From NCBI RefSeq assembly GCF_000721175.1, contig NZ_JOEZ01000007.1, forward strand, positions 186,001 to 250,000: a stretch of 64,000 nt of DNA. The letters are read 5' to 3'. A model generated the notes under the pieces. The model ran no database searches. It worked only from the letters and a program-made list of their open reading frames with translations, and was not told the origin of the DNA. Origin of the DNA: Streptomyces anulatus (lineage in GTDB: Bacteria; Actinomycetota; Actinomycetes; Streptomycetales; Streptomycetaceae). Below, piece by piece: positions 8,918-16,943 of this stretch (its first letter is position 1; the number at the start of each line of letters is the position of its first letter). A program made the position numbers and the translations under genes.

Positions 8918-9577
8918 ATGGAGACGACGAGTCGGATTGATACGGACGGTGTCCCGGGCACGGCCACGGCGGAGGAGGTGCCGGCGGCCCGGCGTACCGT
9001 CGACGGCTACCGGGAAGCGACCTTCCCCTGGTACGGGCTGGACGAGGCCTTCACCGGCCCCCGCTGGCTGATGCAGGTCGGCACCGCGGCGGACGGCACG
9101 GTGCAGCACGGTGCGACGGGCCACGGTGACGAGCCGTCGCTGAAGTCGGACGGCTCCGCCGACAAGGAGCGCTTCGCGGCGGTGATCACCGTGGCCGCGA
9201 GCCCGGTGAGACGCAGCGGTGACGGTACGGGCGTGCTGGACGCCACCACGGTGTCCTCGGCGGCCTGGCTCGCGGGCTCCGGGCTGCTGGCGTACACCTG
9301 GCCGCCGCAGATGGACCACACCCTGCGCGACGACTGGCTGGACCAGCAGACCGAGACGGCGTTCACCCTCGCCGACGACCTCGGCAACGCGCCCTGGTCG
9401 ACGCTCTCCCTGCCGGTGGACGGCGTGCCGGTGGAGTTCCACTACCGCGAGTCCGAGTTCGGCTGGGTGCTCGCCGGATCCGCCCACGAGGGCGTGCACA
9501 TCGGGGCGTACGGGCGGGGGATGAGCGCGTACGGGCTCGGCTTCGCGGCCATCAAGGACATCGAGACGTACGCGTAG
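8918..9577 (+). CDS. conserved hypothetical protein, soluble
   Basis: A 219-residue protein without membrane segments or a motif I recognise. It is rich in Trp and acidic residues, with conserved-looking stretches FPWYGLDEAF and GWVLAGSAHEGVHIGAYGRGMSAYGL. ATG at 8918 is preceded by GAGGAGG about 14 nt upstream. A strong hairpin follows. I can assign no function. Confidence 0.7.
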   Translation: METTSRIDTDGVPGTATAEEVPAARRTVDGYREATFPWYGLDEAFTGPRWLMQVGTAADGTVQHGATGHGDEPSLKSDGSADKERFAAVITVAASPVRRSGDGTGVLDATTVSSAAWLAGSGLLAYTWPPQMDHTLRDDWLDQQTETAFTLADDLGNAPWSTLSLPVDGVPVEFHYRESEFGWVLAGSAHEGVHIGAYGRGMSAYGLGFAAIKDIETYA

Positions 9578-9603
9578 CGACGTCAGGTACGCGCAGCGAC
9601 ACC

Positions 9604-9640
9604 GACAGGGCGGGCCGGATGACCACCGGCCCGCCCTGTC
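9604..9640. terminator. bidirectional terminator hairpin
   Basis: A 15-bp perfect stem (GACAGGGCGGGCCGG at 9604-9618 with its complement at 9626-9640, 7-nt loop) lies between the converging hypothetical gene and mrp. Confidence 0.75.
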
Positions 9641-9654
9641 CGCCGTGACCGGCG

Positions 9655-10788
9655 TCAGAACTTGTTGCGCGGGGTGATCCCCAGCGACATGCCCGACAGA
9701 CCGCGCTGACGGCCGCCCAGCTTCTCCGCGATCGAGCGCAGCGCGCTGCCGGCCGGGGAGTCGGGGTCGGACAGGACGACCGGCTTGCCCTCGTCGCCGC
9801 CCTCGCGCAGCCGTACGTCGATCGGGATCGAGCCGAGCACCGGCACCTCGGCGCCGACCGTGCGCGTCAGCCCCTCGGCGACCCGCGCGCCGCCGCCCGA
9901 GCCGAAGACGTCGACCATCTCGTCGCAGTGCGGGCACGGCATGCCCGACATGTTCTCCACGACGCCGACGATCTTCTGGTGGGTCTGCACGGCGATCGAG
10001 CCGGCCCGCTCGGCCACCTCGGCCGCCGCCTGCTGCGGGGTCGTGACGACCAGGATCTCCGCGTTCGGCACGAGCTGTGCCACCGAGATCGCGATGTCAC
10101 CGGTGCCCGGCGGCAGGTCGAGCAGCAGGACGTCCAGGTCGCCCCAGTACACATCGGCGAGGAACTGCTGGAGCGCCCGGTGCAGCATCGGACCGCGCCA
10201 GACCACGGGCGCGTTGCCCGGGGTGAACATGCCGATGGAGATGACCTTCACGCCGTGTGCGGACGGCGGCATGATCATGTTCTCGACCTGGGTGGGCTTG
10301 CCGTCCGCGCCCAGCATCCGGGGCACGCTGTGCCCGTAGATGTCCGCGTCCACGACTCCGACCTTCAGCCCGTCGGCCGCCATCGCCGCGGCGAGGTTCA
10401 CCGTCACCGAGGACTTGCCGACGCCGCCCTTGCCGGAGGCGACCGCGTACACCCGGGTCAGCGAGCCGGGCTGGGCGAAGGGCACCTCCCGCTCGGCGGT
10501 GCCGCCGCGCAGCGAGCTCGCCAGGTCCTTGCGCTGTTCGTCGCTCATGACGTCGAGGGTCACCTCGACCCGCGAGACGCCCTCGACCCGGGCGACCGCC
10601 TCGGTCACGTTCCGGGTGATCGTCTCGCGCATAGGACAGCCGGAGACCGTGAGATACACCGTGACAGCGACTACACCGTCAGGATCGATCTCGACCGATT
10701 TCACCATGCCCAGCTCGGTGATCGGGCGGTGGATCTCCGGGTCGTTCACTGTCGACAGTGCCTCAAGCACCGCGTCTTCCGTAGCCAT
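9655..10788 (-). CDS. mrp: Mrp/ApbC-type iron-sulfur cluster carrier ATPase
   Basis: A 377-residue protein with an N-terminal MIP18/DUF59 domain (about 1-85, CPMRET with Cys51) fused to a P-loop NTPase. The deviant Walker A is GKGGVGKSS (119-127), and the Mrp Cys pair is in MPCPHCD. Members bind and transfer Fe-S clusters in the cytoplasm. ATG at 10788 starts the DUF59 domain; TAACAT lies about 11 nt upstream with no clear ribosome site, so a short leader is possible. Counterpart of Rv1229c. Confidence 0.93.
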   Translation of the reverse strand: MATEDAVLEALSTVNDPEIHRPITELGMVKSVEIDPDGVVAVTVYLTVSGCPMRETITRNVTEAVARVEGVSRVEVTLDVMSDEQRKDLASSLRGGTAEREVPFAQPGSLTRVYAVASGKGGVGKSSVTVNLAAAMAADGLKVGVVDADIYGHSVPRMLGADGKPTQVENMIMPPSAHGVKVISIGMFTPGNAPVVWRGPMLHRALQQFLADVYWGDLDVLLLDLPPGTGDIAISVAQLVPNAEILVVTTPQQAAAEVAERAGSIAVQTHQKIVGVVENMSGMPCPHCDEMVDVFGSGGGARVAEGLTRTVGAEVPVLGSIPIDVRLREGGDEGKPVVLSDPDSPAGSALRSIAEKLGGRQRGLSGMSLGITPRNKF

Positions 10789-10831
10789 ACCGACGATGTT
10801 ACGGCGCTGGGGCCTACGGGCGGGTAGCCCG

Positions 10832-11392
10832 TCAGCGGTCGCCTTCGTCACTCTCGGATGTGAGGAGGATCTGCCGGTCCTCCATGTCTCTCACCATGTC
10901 CTGGAGTTCCGAGCGGATCCAGTCGCGGGTGGCGACCTCGCCGAGGCCCATCCGCAGTGCCGCGATCTCCCGGCTGAGGTACTCGGTGTCGGCGATGGAG
11001 CGCTCGTTCTGCTTGCGGTCCTGCTCGTGGGTGACCCGGTCCCGGTCGTCCTGCCGGTTCTGCGCGAGCAGGATCAGCGGGGCCGCGTACGAGGCCTGGA
11101 GCGAGAGCACCAGGGTCAGGAAGATGAACGGGTACTCGTCCCACCGCAGGTCCTTGGGCGCGAGGATGTTCCACGCCAGCCAGACGATGATGATCAGTGT
11201 CATCCAGACGATGAACCGCCCGGTCCCCAGGAAACGCGCGATCCGCTCGGAGAACCGGCCGAACGCCTCGGGGTCGTACTCCGGCACGATCCTGCGCCGC
11301 GGCGACCTCGGCAGGTCGAGCCGGGTACGCGGCGGGCGCACGATGCCGGATGCGCCGGTGGAGGCGGCCTTGGACCGCTCCTCACCGGCCAT
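10832..11392 (-). CDS. DUF1003 family membrane protein
   Basis: A 186-residue protein with two membrane helices (IVWMTLIIIVWLAWNIL and YPFIFLTLVLSLQASYAAPLI) and the DUF1003 signature SLQASYAAPLILLAQNRQDDRDR. The C-terminus is a charged, likely helical tail. It overlaps the upstream MgtE-N/CBS gene by 11 bp, so the pair is coupled. Function unknown; the magnesium-linked context is suggestive only. Confidence 0.85.
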   Translation of the reverse strand: MAGEERSKAASTGASGIVRPPRTRLDLPRSPRRRIVPEYDPEAFGRFSERIARFLGTGRFIVWMTLIIIVWLAWNILAPKDLRWDEYPFIFLTLVLSLQASYAAPLILLAQNRQDDRDRVTHEQDRKQNERSIADTEYLSREIAALRMGLGEVATRDWIRSELQDMVRDMEDRQILLTSESDEGDR

Positions 11393-12656
11393 GGTGGATC
11401 CCCTCCTCGCCGTGGAAGTCGGTCTCGCGCCAGTCCTCGGGCAGCAGGTGGTCCAGGACGTCGTCCACGGTCACCGCGCCCAGCAGCGAACCGCTCTCGT
11501 CCACGACCGGCGCCGAGACCAGGTTGTACGCGGCCAGATAGCTGGTCACCGTCGGCAGCGGGGTGTCCGGGGGCAGCGGCACCAGGTCGCTGTCGACGAT
11601 CGAACTGACCAGGGTGAACGGCGGGTCGCGCAGCAGCCGCTGGAAGTGCACGGTGCCCAGGTACTTCCCGGTCGGCGTCTCGTCGGGGGAGCGGCAGACG
11701 TACACCTGTGCGGCGAGGGCCGGCGACAGGTCCGCCTGCCGGACCCGGGCGAGCGCGTCGGCCACCGTGGCGTCCGGGCGCAGCACGATCGGCTCGGTCG
11801 TCATCAGACCGCCCGCCGTGCGCTCCTCGTAGGCCATCAGGCGGCGGACGTCGGCGGCGTCGTCCGGACGCATCAGGGTCAGCAGCCGCTCCTTGTCCTC
11901 CTCGGGCAGCTCCGAGAGCAGGTCGGCCGCGTCGTCGGGGTCCATCGCCTCCAGGACGTCGGCGGCCCGCTCCTCCTTGAGCTTGCCGAGGATCTCCACC
12001 TGGTCGTCCTCGGGCAGCTCCTCCAGGACGTCGGCGAGCCGGTCGTCGTCCAGTGCGGCGGCCACCTCGGCCCGGCGCTTGGGGGAGAGGTGGTGCAGGG
12101 CGTTGGCCACATCGGCGGGGCGCAGCCGTTCGAACGTGGCGACCAGGTTCTCGGCGCCCTGCCCGTGCTCCTCCAGCGAGAAGCCGCTGACCGCCGACCA
12201 CTCCACCGTGAGCGTCTCGCCCTTGCGGCGCAGCGCCCCGCCGCGTCCCTTGCGGACGAAGTACTTGTCGATCTCCCAGTCCCGGCGGGCGGGCAGCTGC
12301 TGGATGGCCACGTCCAGGACGGTGACCTCCTCGTCGGTCTCGACCAGCCGTACCCGGCGGTCGAGGAACTCGCCGAGGACGAGCCGTTCGGTGGGCCGCT
12401 GTTCGAAGCGGCGCATGTTGACCACACCGGTGGTGATGACCTGGCCGGACTCGACGCCGGTCACCCGGGTCATCGGCAGGAAGATCCGCCGCCGGCTGAC
12501 CACCTCGACGACGAGGCCCAGGATGCGCGGCGGCCGTCCGCCGACCCGCAACATCGCCACCAGGTCGCGGACCCGGCCGACCTGGTCCCCGTTCGGATCG
12601 AACACGGGCACCCCGGAGAGATGTGAGACGAAGACCCTGGGGGCTCCTGCCGCCAT
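11382..12656 (-). CDS. PRC-barrel/MgtE-N/CBS protein without a channel domain
   Basis: A 424-residue soluble protein. An N-terminal PRC-barrel-like segment (about 1-130) is followed by the MgtE intracellular N domain with its repeated leucine-rich helices (LADVLEELPEDDQVEILGKL, DDAADLLSELPEED) and two CBS domains (about 280-415; the first begins RTAGGLMTTEPI). True MgtE continues into five membrane helices; this protein stops after the CBS pair. It is therefore a possible magnesium sensor rather than a transporter. Equivalent to Rv1232c. Confidence 0.85.
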   Translation of the reverse strand: MAAGAPRVFVSHLSGVPVFDPNGDQVGRVRDLVAMLRVGGRPPRILGLVVEVVSRRRIFLPMTRVTGVESGQVITTGVVNMRRFEQRPTERLVLGEFLDRRVRLVETDEEVTVLDVAIQQLPARRDWEIDKYFVRKGRGGALRRKGETLTVEWSAVSGFSLEEHGQGAENLVATFERLRPADVANALHHLSPKRRAEVAAALDDDRLADVLEELPEDDQVEILGKLKEERAADVLEAMDPDDAADLLSELPEEDKERLLTLMRPDDAADVRRLMAYEERTAGGLMTTEPIVLRPDATVADALARVRQADLSPALAAQVYVCRSPDETPTGKYLGTVHFQRLLRDPPFTLVSSIVDSDLVPLPPDTPLPTVTSYLAAYNLVSAPVVDESGSLLGAVTVDDVLDHLLPEDWRETDFHGEEGIHHGR

Positions 12657-12844
12657 GCTCCGCCTCCTTCTCCGTGACCAGCGCGTTTCACCTGCCCGGA
12701 CAGTCGTACGCGGGATCAGGCTAGCCCGTACCGCCGCACCGTGCCCCGGCGGACCCGTCCGTACGGCTGGCTGCCGGACGGCGCCCGCCTCCCGGGTACG
12801 CTGCCGTCTGCCACCCCCGATCGCAGTTGAGAGGCAGTGCGCCC

Positions 12845-13615
12845 GTGACCTCTTTTGCCCCGGCCGTGCGGAACCATCGCCGGACCGCCCTCGCTCTTGT
12901 GCTGTGCGGAGGGCTCACCGTGGCCCTGGCCGCCTGCGGCACGGAGGAGGACCCGGACAAGGGGACCAACGGCGTCGCCAGACTCTCCGCCGCCGAGATC
13001 GACAAGAAGGCCAGGGCGGCGGCCGGCGCCGCGACCGCGGTGCGGCTGTCGGGCACGCTCGTCAGCAAGGGCGGTACCTACCGGCTGGAGATGCGGCTCA
13101 ACGCGAAGGGCGGCATGGGCTCGGTGACCTCGAAGCAGCAGAGCTTCGCCCTGCTGCGGGTCGAGGACGAGCTCTTCCTCAAGGCGCCCGCCGAGTTCTG
13201 GGCCCTCGAGGGGAGCGGCGGCGGCGAGGGCGGGTCCGCCGACGTGGCGGCCGCCGACAAGCTGGGCGGCAAGTACGTCAAGGTCCCCGAGGGCGACCCC
13301 AGCTACCGTCAGCTGCGCGGCTTCACCGACAAGAAGGTCCTGCTCGACGGGGTGCTCGCGCTGCACGGAAAGATCAACAAGGGCGGCCGGGACACGGTCG
13401 CCGGGCAACGCACCATCCAGATTCTGGGCGGCAAGGGCGAGGGCGGGGCCTTCGACGTCTCCCTGGAGGGCCGGCCGTATCCGGTACGGGTGGCCCGGGG
13501 CGGCGGCGGAGGCACGGTCACGCTGGCCGACTGGGGGCAGGCCTTCCCCCTGGACGCCCCCGAGGAGGACGACACCGTCGACTACGGAGGCCAGCTCCCC
13601 AAGTCCTCGGGCTGA
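12845..13615 (+). CDS. lipoprotein, possible LppX/LprAFG-like fold
   Basis: A 256-residue secreted lipoprotein. The signal peptide ends in a lipobox (VALAAC), about residue 30. The mature part has the small beta-rich pattern seen in LppX/LprG-type proteins (AVRLSGTLVSKGGTYRLEMRL, then a KYVKVPEGDPSYRQL segment), but identity is not decisive. GTG at 12845 has GAGAGG about 10 nt upstream. A role in lipid or envelope handling is an inference. Confidence 0.7.
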   Translation: MTSFAPAVRNHRRTALALVLCGGLTVALAACGTEEDPDKGTNGVARLSAAEIDKKARAAAGAATAVRLSGTLVSKGGTYRLEMRLNAKGGMGSVTSKQQSFALLRVEDELFLKAPAEFWALEGSGGGEGGSADVAAADKLGGKYVKVPEGDPSYRQLRGFTDKKVLLDGVLALHGKINKGGRDTVAGQRTIQILGGKGEGGAFDVSLEGRPYPVRVARGGGGGTVTLADWGQAFPLDAPEEDDTVDYGGQLPKSSG

Positions 13616-13628
13616 GCCCCGGGCCGGC

Positions 13629-14162
13629 TCAGCGCTTACCGCGCCGCTTCAGCAGCAGCCGGGGGAGCGCGGCCGGTGCCGGCTGCCGGGTGGTGGCGCC
13701 GGTCGGCAGCGGGACGGCCGCCAGCGAGGCGTCCGGCAGCGCGGTGCTCACGGTCTCGGGCGTCAGCCGCACCACCGTGCATTCCCTGGCCCACCGCTCC
13801 GTCATCGACTCGGCGTCCGGCGCGTTCAGCCGCTTGCCCTTCAGCTCGGCGACCGCCGCCTCCCACTCCCCGGAGTGCGGCGGGAGGAAACGAGACGTCG
13901 CGGTCCAGGCGACGATCCGGCCGCCCTTGTCCTTGCTGCGTACGGTCACCTCGGCGCGGCCGCCGTCGGCCAGCCCCTCGGGCAGCGGCTGCTCGCCGGG
14001 GCCGCCGACCAGGTGCACCGCGCCCTCGTGCCAGATGTGCCAGACGGCACGGGCCGGCCCGGTGCCCCGTACCCAGATGAGCCCGGACTTCTTCGTGGCC
14101 TCCTCGACGAGGGCCCTGTCCAGCAGGTCGGCGGCGGCAGCGGGCGCGGCGGCGTCAGTCAT
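13629..14162 (-). CDS. conserved hypothetical protein, possible split-barrel fold
   Basis: A 177-residue soluble protein. Segments such as SGLIWVRGTGPARAVWHIWH and RAEVTVRSKDKGGRIVAW suggest a pyridoxamine-phosphate-oxidase-like beta barrel, but no cofactor motif is clear. ATG at 14162 is used because the longer frame upstream is repeat DNA (14200-14364). C-terminus is basic (LLLKRRGKR). Confidence 0.6.
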   Translation of the reverse strand: MTDAAAPAAAADLLDRALVEEATKKSGLIWVRGTGPARAVWHIWHEGAVHLVGGPGEQPLPEGLADGGRAEVTVRSKDKGGRIVAWTATSRFLPPHSGEWEAAVAELKGKRLNAPDAESMTERWARECTVVRLTPETVSTALPDASLAAVPLPTGATTRQPAPAALPRLLLKRRGKR

Positions 14163-14199
14163 GGGCGCGAGCTTACTCAGCGATCCGGCGCGGGGCTCA

Positions 14200-14364
14200 G
14201 AGCCTGTCGGGTGGCCTTCGACCGGAAAGCGGACGCGGTCCGGTGCGTTGCGGCTCCAAGGGCGCCGGGATGTCCTCGTAGCGGAGCTGCCAGGACGTCT
14301 CGGCAACGCCGGAAGCGTGCGTGCCAGGGCGTGGCCGCCGGGTCAGAGGTCACCCGACAGGCTC
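14200..14364. mobile_element. 165-bp MITE with IS5-type ends
   Basis: Terminal inverted repeats GAGCCTGTCGGGTG (14200-14213) and its exact complement (14351-14364), extending imperfectly to about 25 bp. Both ends are flanked by TCA (14197-14199, 14365-14367), a TNA duplication as made by IS5/IS1031-group transposases. There is no ORF for a transposase. An internal imperfect stem lies around 14260-14305. The right TCA is also the complement of the corA stop codon, so the element inserted at the very end of corA. Confidence 0.75.
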
Positions 14365-15492
14365 TCAGAGCCAGCCGTTGCGCTTGAGGATGCGGTGGAT
14401 GGAGAAACAGACCACCCCGATGACGCCCAGCACGATCGGATAGCCGTACTTCCAGTCGGTCTCGGGCATGTAGTCGAAGTTCATGCCGTAGACACCGCAG
14501 ATCATCGTCGGCACGGCGATGATCGCCGCCCAGGAGGTGATCTTGCGCATGTCCTCGTTCTGCGTGACGGTCGCCTGCGCCAGGTTCGCCTGGAGGATCG
14601 AGTTCAGCAGTTCGTCGAAGCCGAGGACCTCCTCCTGAACCCGGGCGAGGTGGTCGGCGACGTCGCGGAAGTACTTCTGGATGTCGGGGTCGATCAGCCG
14701 CATCGGACGCTCGCTCAGCAGCTGCATGGGCCGCAGCAGCGGCGAGACGGCCCGCTTGAACTCCAGCACCTCACGCTTGAGCTGGTAGATCCGGCCCGCG
14801 TCCGACCCGCGCGGGCTGCCCTTGGCCGGAGTGGAGAAGACACCGATCTCCACCTCGTCGATATCGTCCTGCACCGCCTCGGCCACCGCGATGTACCCGT
14901 CGACCACATGGTCGGCGATGGCGTGCAGCACGGCGGAGGGGCCCTTGGCGAGCAGCTCCGGGTCGTCCTGGAGGCGGTGGCGCAGGGCCCGCAGGGAGCC
15001 CTGGCCGCCGTGCCGGACGGTGATGACGAAGTCCCGGCCGGTGAAGCACATCACCTCACCGGTCTCCACGACCTCGCTGGTCGCGGTCAGTTCGGCGTGT
15101 TCCACGTAGTGGATCGTCTTGAAGACGGTGAACAGCGTGTCGTCGTACCGCTCCAGCTTGGGCCGCTGGTGGGCGTGGACGGCGTCCTCGACGGCCAGCG
15201 GGTGCAGCCCGAACTCCCGGGCGATACCCGCGAATTCGGCCTCGGTCGGCTCGTGCAGGCCGATCCACGCGAAGCCGCCCTCCTCCCGCACCTGGAGCAT
15301 CGCCTCGTGCGGCGTCGGGGTGGCGGGGGTCACCAGCCGGCGGCCGTCGCGGTACACGGCGCAGTCGACGACGGCGCTGGAGGCGGACGGGTCGCGGGTG
15401 GTGTCGTACGCACTGTAGGGGGCGCTGTTCTTACGGAGGGACGGGCGCAGGGTCGGGCGCACGGCGGCGCGCAGGTCACGGATCATCGACAT
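14365..15492 (-). CDS. corA: CorA-type magnesium/cobalt transporter
   Basis: A 375-residue CorA family channel: a long cytoplasmic N-domain, then two C-terminal helices with the signature YGMNFDYMPETDW between them and a basic end (ILKRNGWL). The ATG at 15492 has GAAGGAG six bases upstream and is preferred over the ATG at 15486. The gene is preceded by a structured leader with a short upstream ORF. The MITE abuts its stop codon. It imports Mg2+ as a pentamer in the membrane. Confidence 0.92.
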   Translation of the reverse strand: MSMIRDLRAAVRPTLRPSLRKNSAPYSAYDTTRDPSASSAVVDCAVYRDGRRLVTPATPTPHEAMLQVREEGGFAWIGLHEPTEAEFAGIAREFGLHPLAVEDAVHAHQRPKLERYDDTLFTVFKTIHYVEHAELTATSEVVETGEVMCFTGRDFVITVRHGGQGSLRALRHRLQDDPELLAKGPSAVLHAIADHVVDGYIAVAEAVQDDIDEVEIGVFSTPAKGSPRGSDAGRIYQLKREVLEFKRAVSPLLRPMQLLSERPMRLIDPDIQKYFRDVADHLARVQEEVLGFDELLNSILQANLAQATVTQNEDMRKITSWAAIIAVPTMICGVYGMNFDYMPETDWKYGYPIVLGVIGVVCFSIHRILKRNGWL

Positions 15493-15546
15493 GGCTGGCT
15501 CCTTCACGGAGGGCCGTCGGCGAGGGCGTGGAACAGCCCGGAATGA

Positions 15547-15564
15547 GGACGTGCGCTCACGTCC
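15547..15564 (-). promoter_or_regulatory. hairpin in the corA leader upstream of the ribosome site
   Basis: GGACGTG and CACGTCC form a 7-bp stem with a 4-nt loop about 50 nt before the corA start. Other stems in the same leader are at 15697-15711 (CCGACG/CGTCGG, just after the short ORF) and near 15795-15830 (two adjacent palindromes). Together they indicate a folded leader RNA. Confidence 0.5.
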
Positions 15565-15712
15565 GCAAAGCGGGCGGCACCGCGCGGGCGCGATGACGGC
15601 GTTCGCTACAGACAGGCAAAAACGAAGGGCTCTTCCGTCGCGCGAACGGCTCTCGGGGAGTCGTCCGGACGCGACGGCGATGTCGGCCCGGAACGACCGA
15701 CGAGGCGTCGGA

Positions 15713-15772
15713 TCAACGGGAAATGCGAGGCGCGGAAGAGCGGTCGGTACTGCACGGTCGACTTGGATCCAT
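15713..15772 (-). CDS. candidate leader peptide of corA
   Basis: A 19-codon ORF, MDPSRPCSTDRSSAPRISR, with a very strong ribosome site (AGGAGG within a longer purine run, about 10 nt upstream). It lies 220 nt before corA in the same direction, flanked by hairpins. The N-terminal Asp-Pro and further prolines resemble enterobacterial MgtL (MEPDPT...), whose translation stalls or aborts by Mg2+ level. Magnesium control of corA by this ORF is my inference. Confidence 0.5.
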   Translation of the reverse strand: MDPSRPCSTDRSSAPRISR

Positions 15773-15937
15773 GGCAGTCCCCACCTCCTCCGGCCGGTCC
15801 CCCGTGGGGGACGACGTGTCGTCGGGACGAAGAAGAGCGACGCTTCTGCGTGCTGTCCCGACCGGCGGCCAGGCTATCAGCCGCCCAAGGCCCAATCCCG
15901 TACTTTGCCCATTCCCTATGCGATCTATGCTCGCGGC

Positions 15938-16522
15938 ATGGCAGAAATTCTCGCTCTGGTCGAGGCCCGGCTCATCTCGGCCCTCGGGGAACCGGACGCC
16001 CGCGCCGATGTGACGTTCCTCGGCACGGACCGCATCGAGGTGCTCCGCTTCCTCGACGGCGACGTGGTGCGCTACGCGACGCTCGGCATGTCCGGGCAGC
16101 CGATGGCCGACCCCACCTCCCCGCTCGCCGACCCGGTGAAGGGCCCCCGCGCCGAGCTGATCCTCTCCGTACGGGGCGGCCTCGCCGACACCGACCAGGT
16201 GCTGCGCCCGCTCGCGGTGCTGGCCGCGTCCCCGCAGGTCGAGGGGTTGATCGTGGCGGCCGGCGCCTCACTGGACCTGGGCGAGCCGCTTTGGACCGGT
16301 GCGCCGTTCACCTCGGTGCTGGTCGCGGAGTCCGGCGGCCTGGTGGAGGACCTGGAGCTGGACGAGCCGATGGACCCGGTGCGCTTCCTGCCGCTGCTGC
16401 CGATGACCCGCAACGAGGCCGCCTGGAAGCGGGTGCGCGGCGCGCAGGAGCTCCAGGAGCAGTGGCTGACGCACGGCACGGACCTGCGCGACCCGCTGCG
16501 CACGTCCGTACCGCTGGACTGA
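15938..16522 (+). CDS. suppressor-of-fused domain protein
   Basis: A 194-residue protein of the bacterial suppressor-of-fused (SUFU) family. Key segments are the strand-rich core (RIEVLRFLDGDVVRYATLGMS) and the C-terminal LPLLPMTRNEAAWKRVRGAQELQ. Some bacterial homologues act as immunity proteins, but there is no toxin here and a solitary housekeeping copy is common in Streptomyces. ATG at 15938 has no obvious ribosome site. The divergent 445-bp gap to corA holds the corA leader and presumably both promoters. Confidence 0.8.
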   Translation: MAEILALVEARLISALGEPDARADVTFLGTDRIEVLRFLDGDVVRYATLGMSGQPMADPTSPLADPVKGPRAELILSVRGGLADTDQVLRPLAVLAASPQVEGLIVAAGASLDLGEPLWTGAPFTSVLVAESGGLVEDLELDEPMDPVRFLPLLPMTRNEAAWKRVRGAQELQEQWLTHGTDLRDPLRTSVPLD

Positions 16523-16538
16523 CGATCCCCGGGGCCTG

Positions 16539-16758
16539 TCAGCCGGCGAAGACCGGCACGCCGTCCTCCTGCGCGTGGACCTGCTCTTGGTTCCTCGGCC
16601 TCGTGGGCCAGGACCGTACGCCGTACGCCCACGACGGCCGCTCCGGCGAGGGCGGCGAACGCCGCGAGCACAACGGGATGTGGACGTCGGTCCACTCCTC
16701 GGTCTTCGGGGCGAGGGAAGGGGGCGGCCGCCGCGGCGAACCAGCGGACGAAGTTGTA
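16539..16758 (-). pseudogene. probable decayed small membrane-protein gene
   Basis: Reading leftward from 16758, one frame gives YNFVRWFAAA..., a hydrophobic helix (HPVVLAAFAALAGAAVVGV) and RRTVLAHEAEE; after one extra base at about 16590 the next frame continues QEQVHAQEDGVPVFAG and stops at 16539. The two halves read as one protein broken by a +1 frameshift. No ATG, GTG or TTG precedes YNF in frame; the first GTG (16695) is internal to the sensible reading. I infer a pseudogene or a sequencing indel. Confidence 0.4.
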
Positions 16759-16844
16759 CCCGGCCGTGCACGGACTCCCTCCCCGACTTCCTCCGGAACG
16801 CCCTCCGGACCGATGCGTTATGCACAGAATGAGTTAGGCGATCT

Positions 16845-16867
16845 AATAAGTGTCAATGACATTTATT
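16845..16867. promoter_or_regulatory. AT-rich near-perfect palindrome, probable operator
   Basis: Half-site AATAAGTGTCA (16845-16855), a central A, and its complement with one mismatch (16857-16867). The 23-bp site is strikingly AT-rich in this genome and lies 77 bp before the DUF6758 gene. The form suits a dimeric repressor; I cannot name the regulator. Nothing else was recognised in 16523-16943 apart from the pseudogene. Confidence 0.5.
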
Positions 16868-16943
16868 TTCCCCGGTGAGGGCCACGCTCCGGACGGGTGA
16901 TCGTCCTTGACGCGAGGACCGGCGGGGAGGACGGTTGGTCCTT

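Noticed and set aside
11893..15546. 1217-codon open frame across several minus-strand genes
   Set aside because: It spans gene boundaries, terminators and a MITE, and encodes only low-complexity Arg/Ala/Gly sequence.
15938..16522. Suppressor-of-fused protein as toxin immunity
   Set aside because: No adjacent polymorphic toxin or secretion gene; the neighbourhood is housekeeping.
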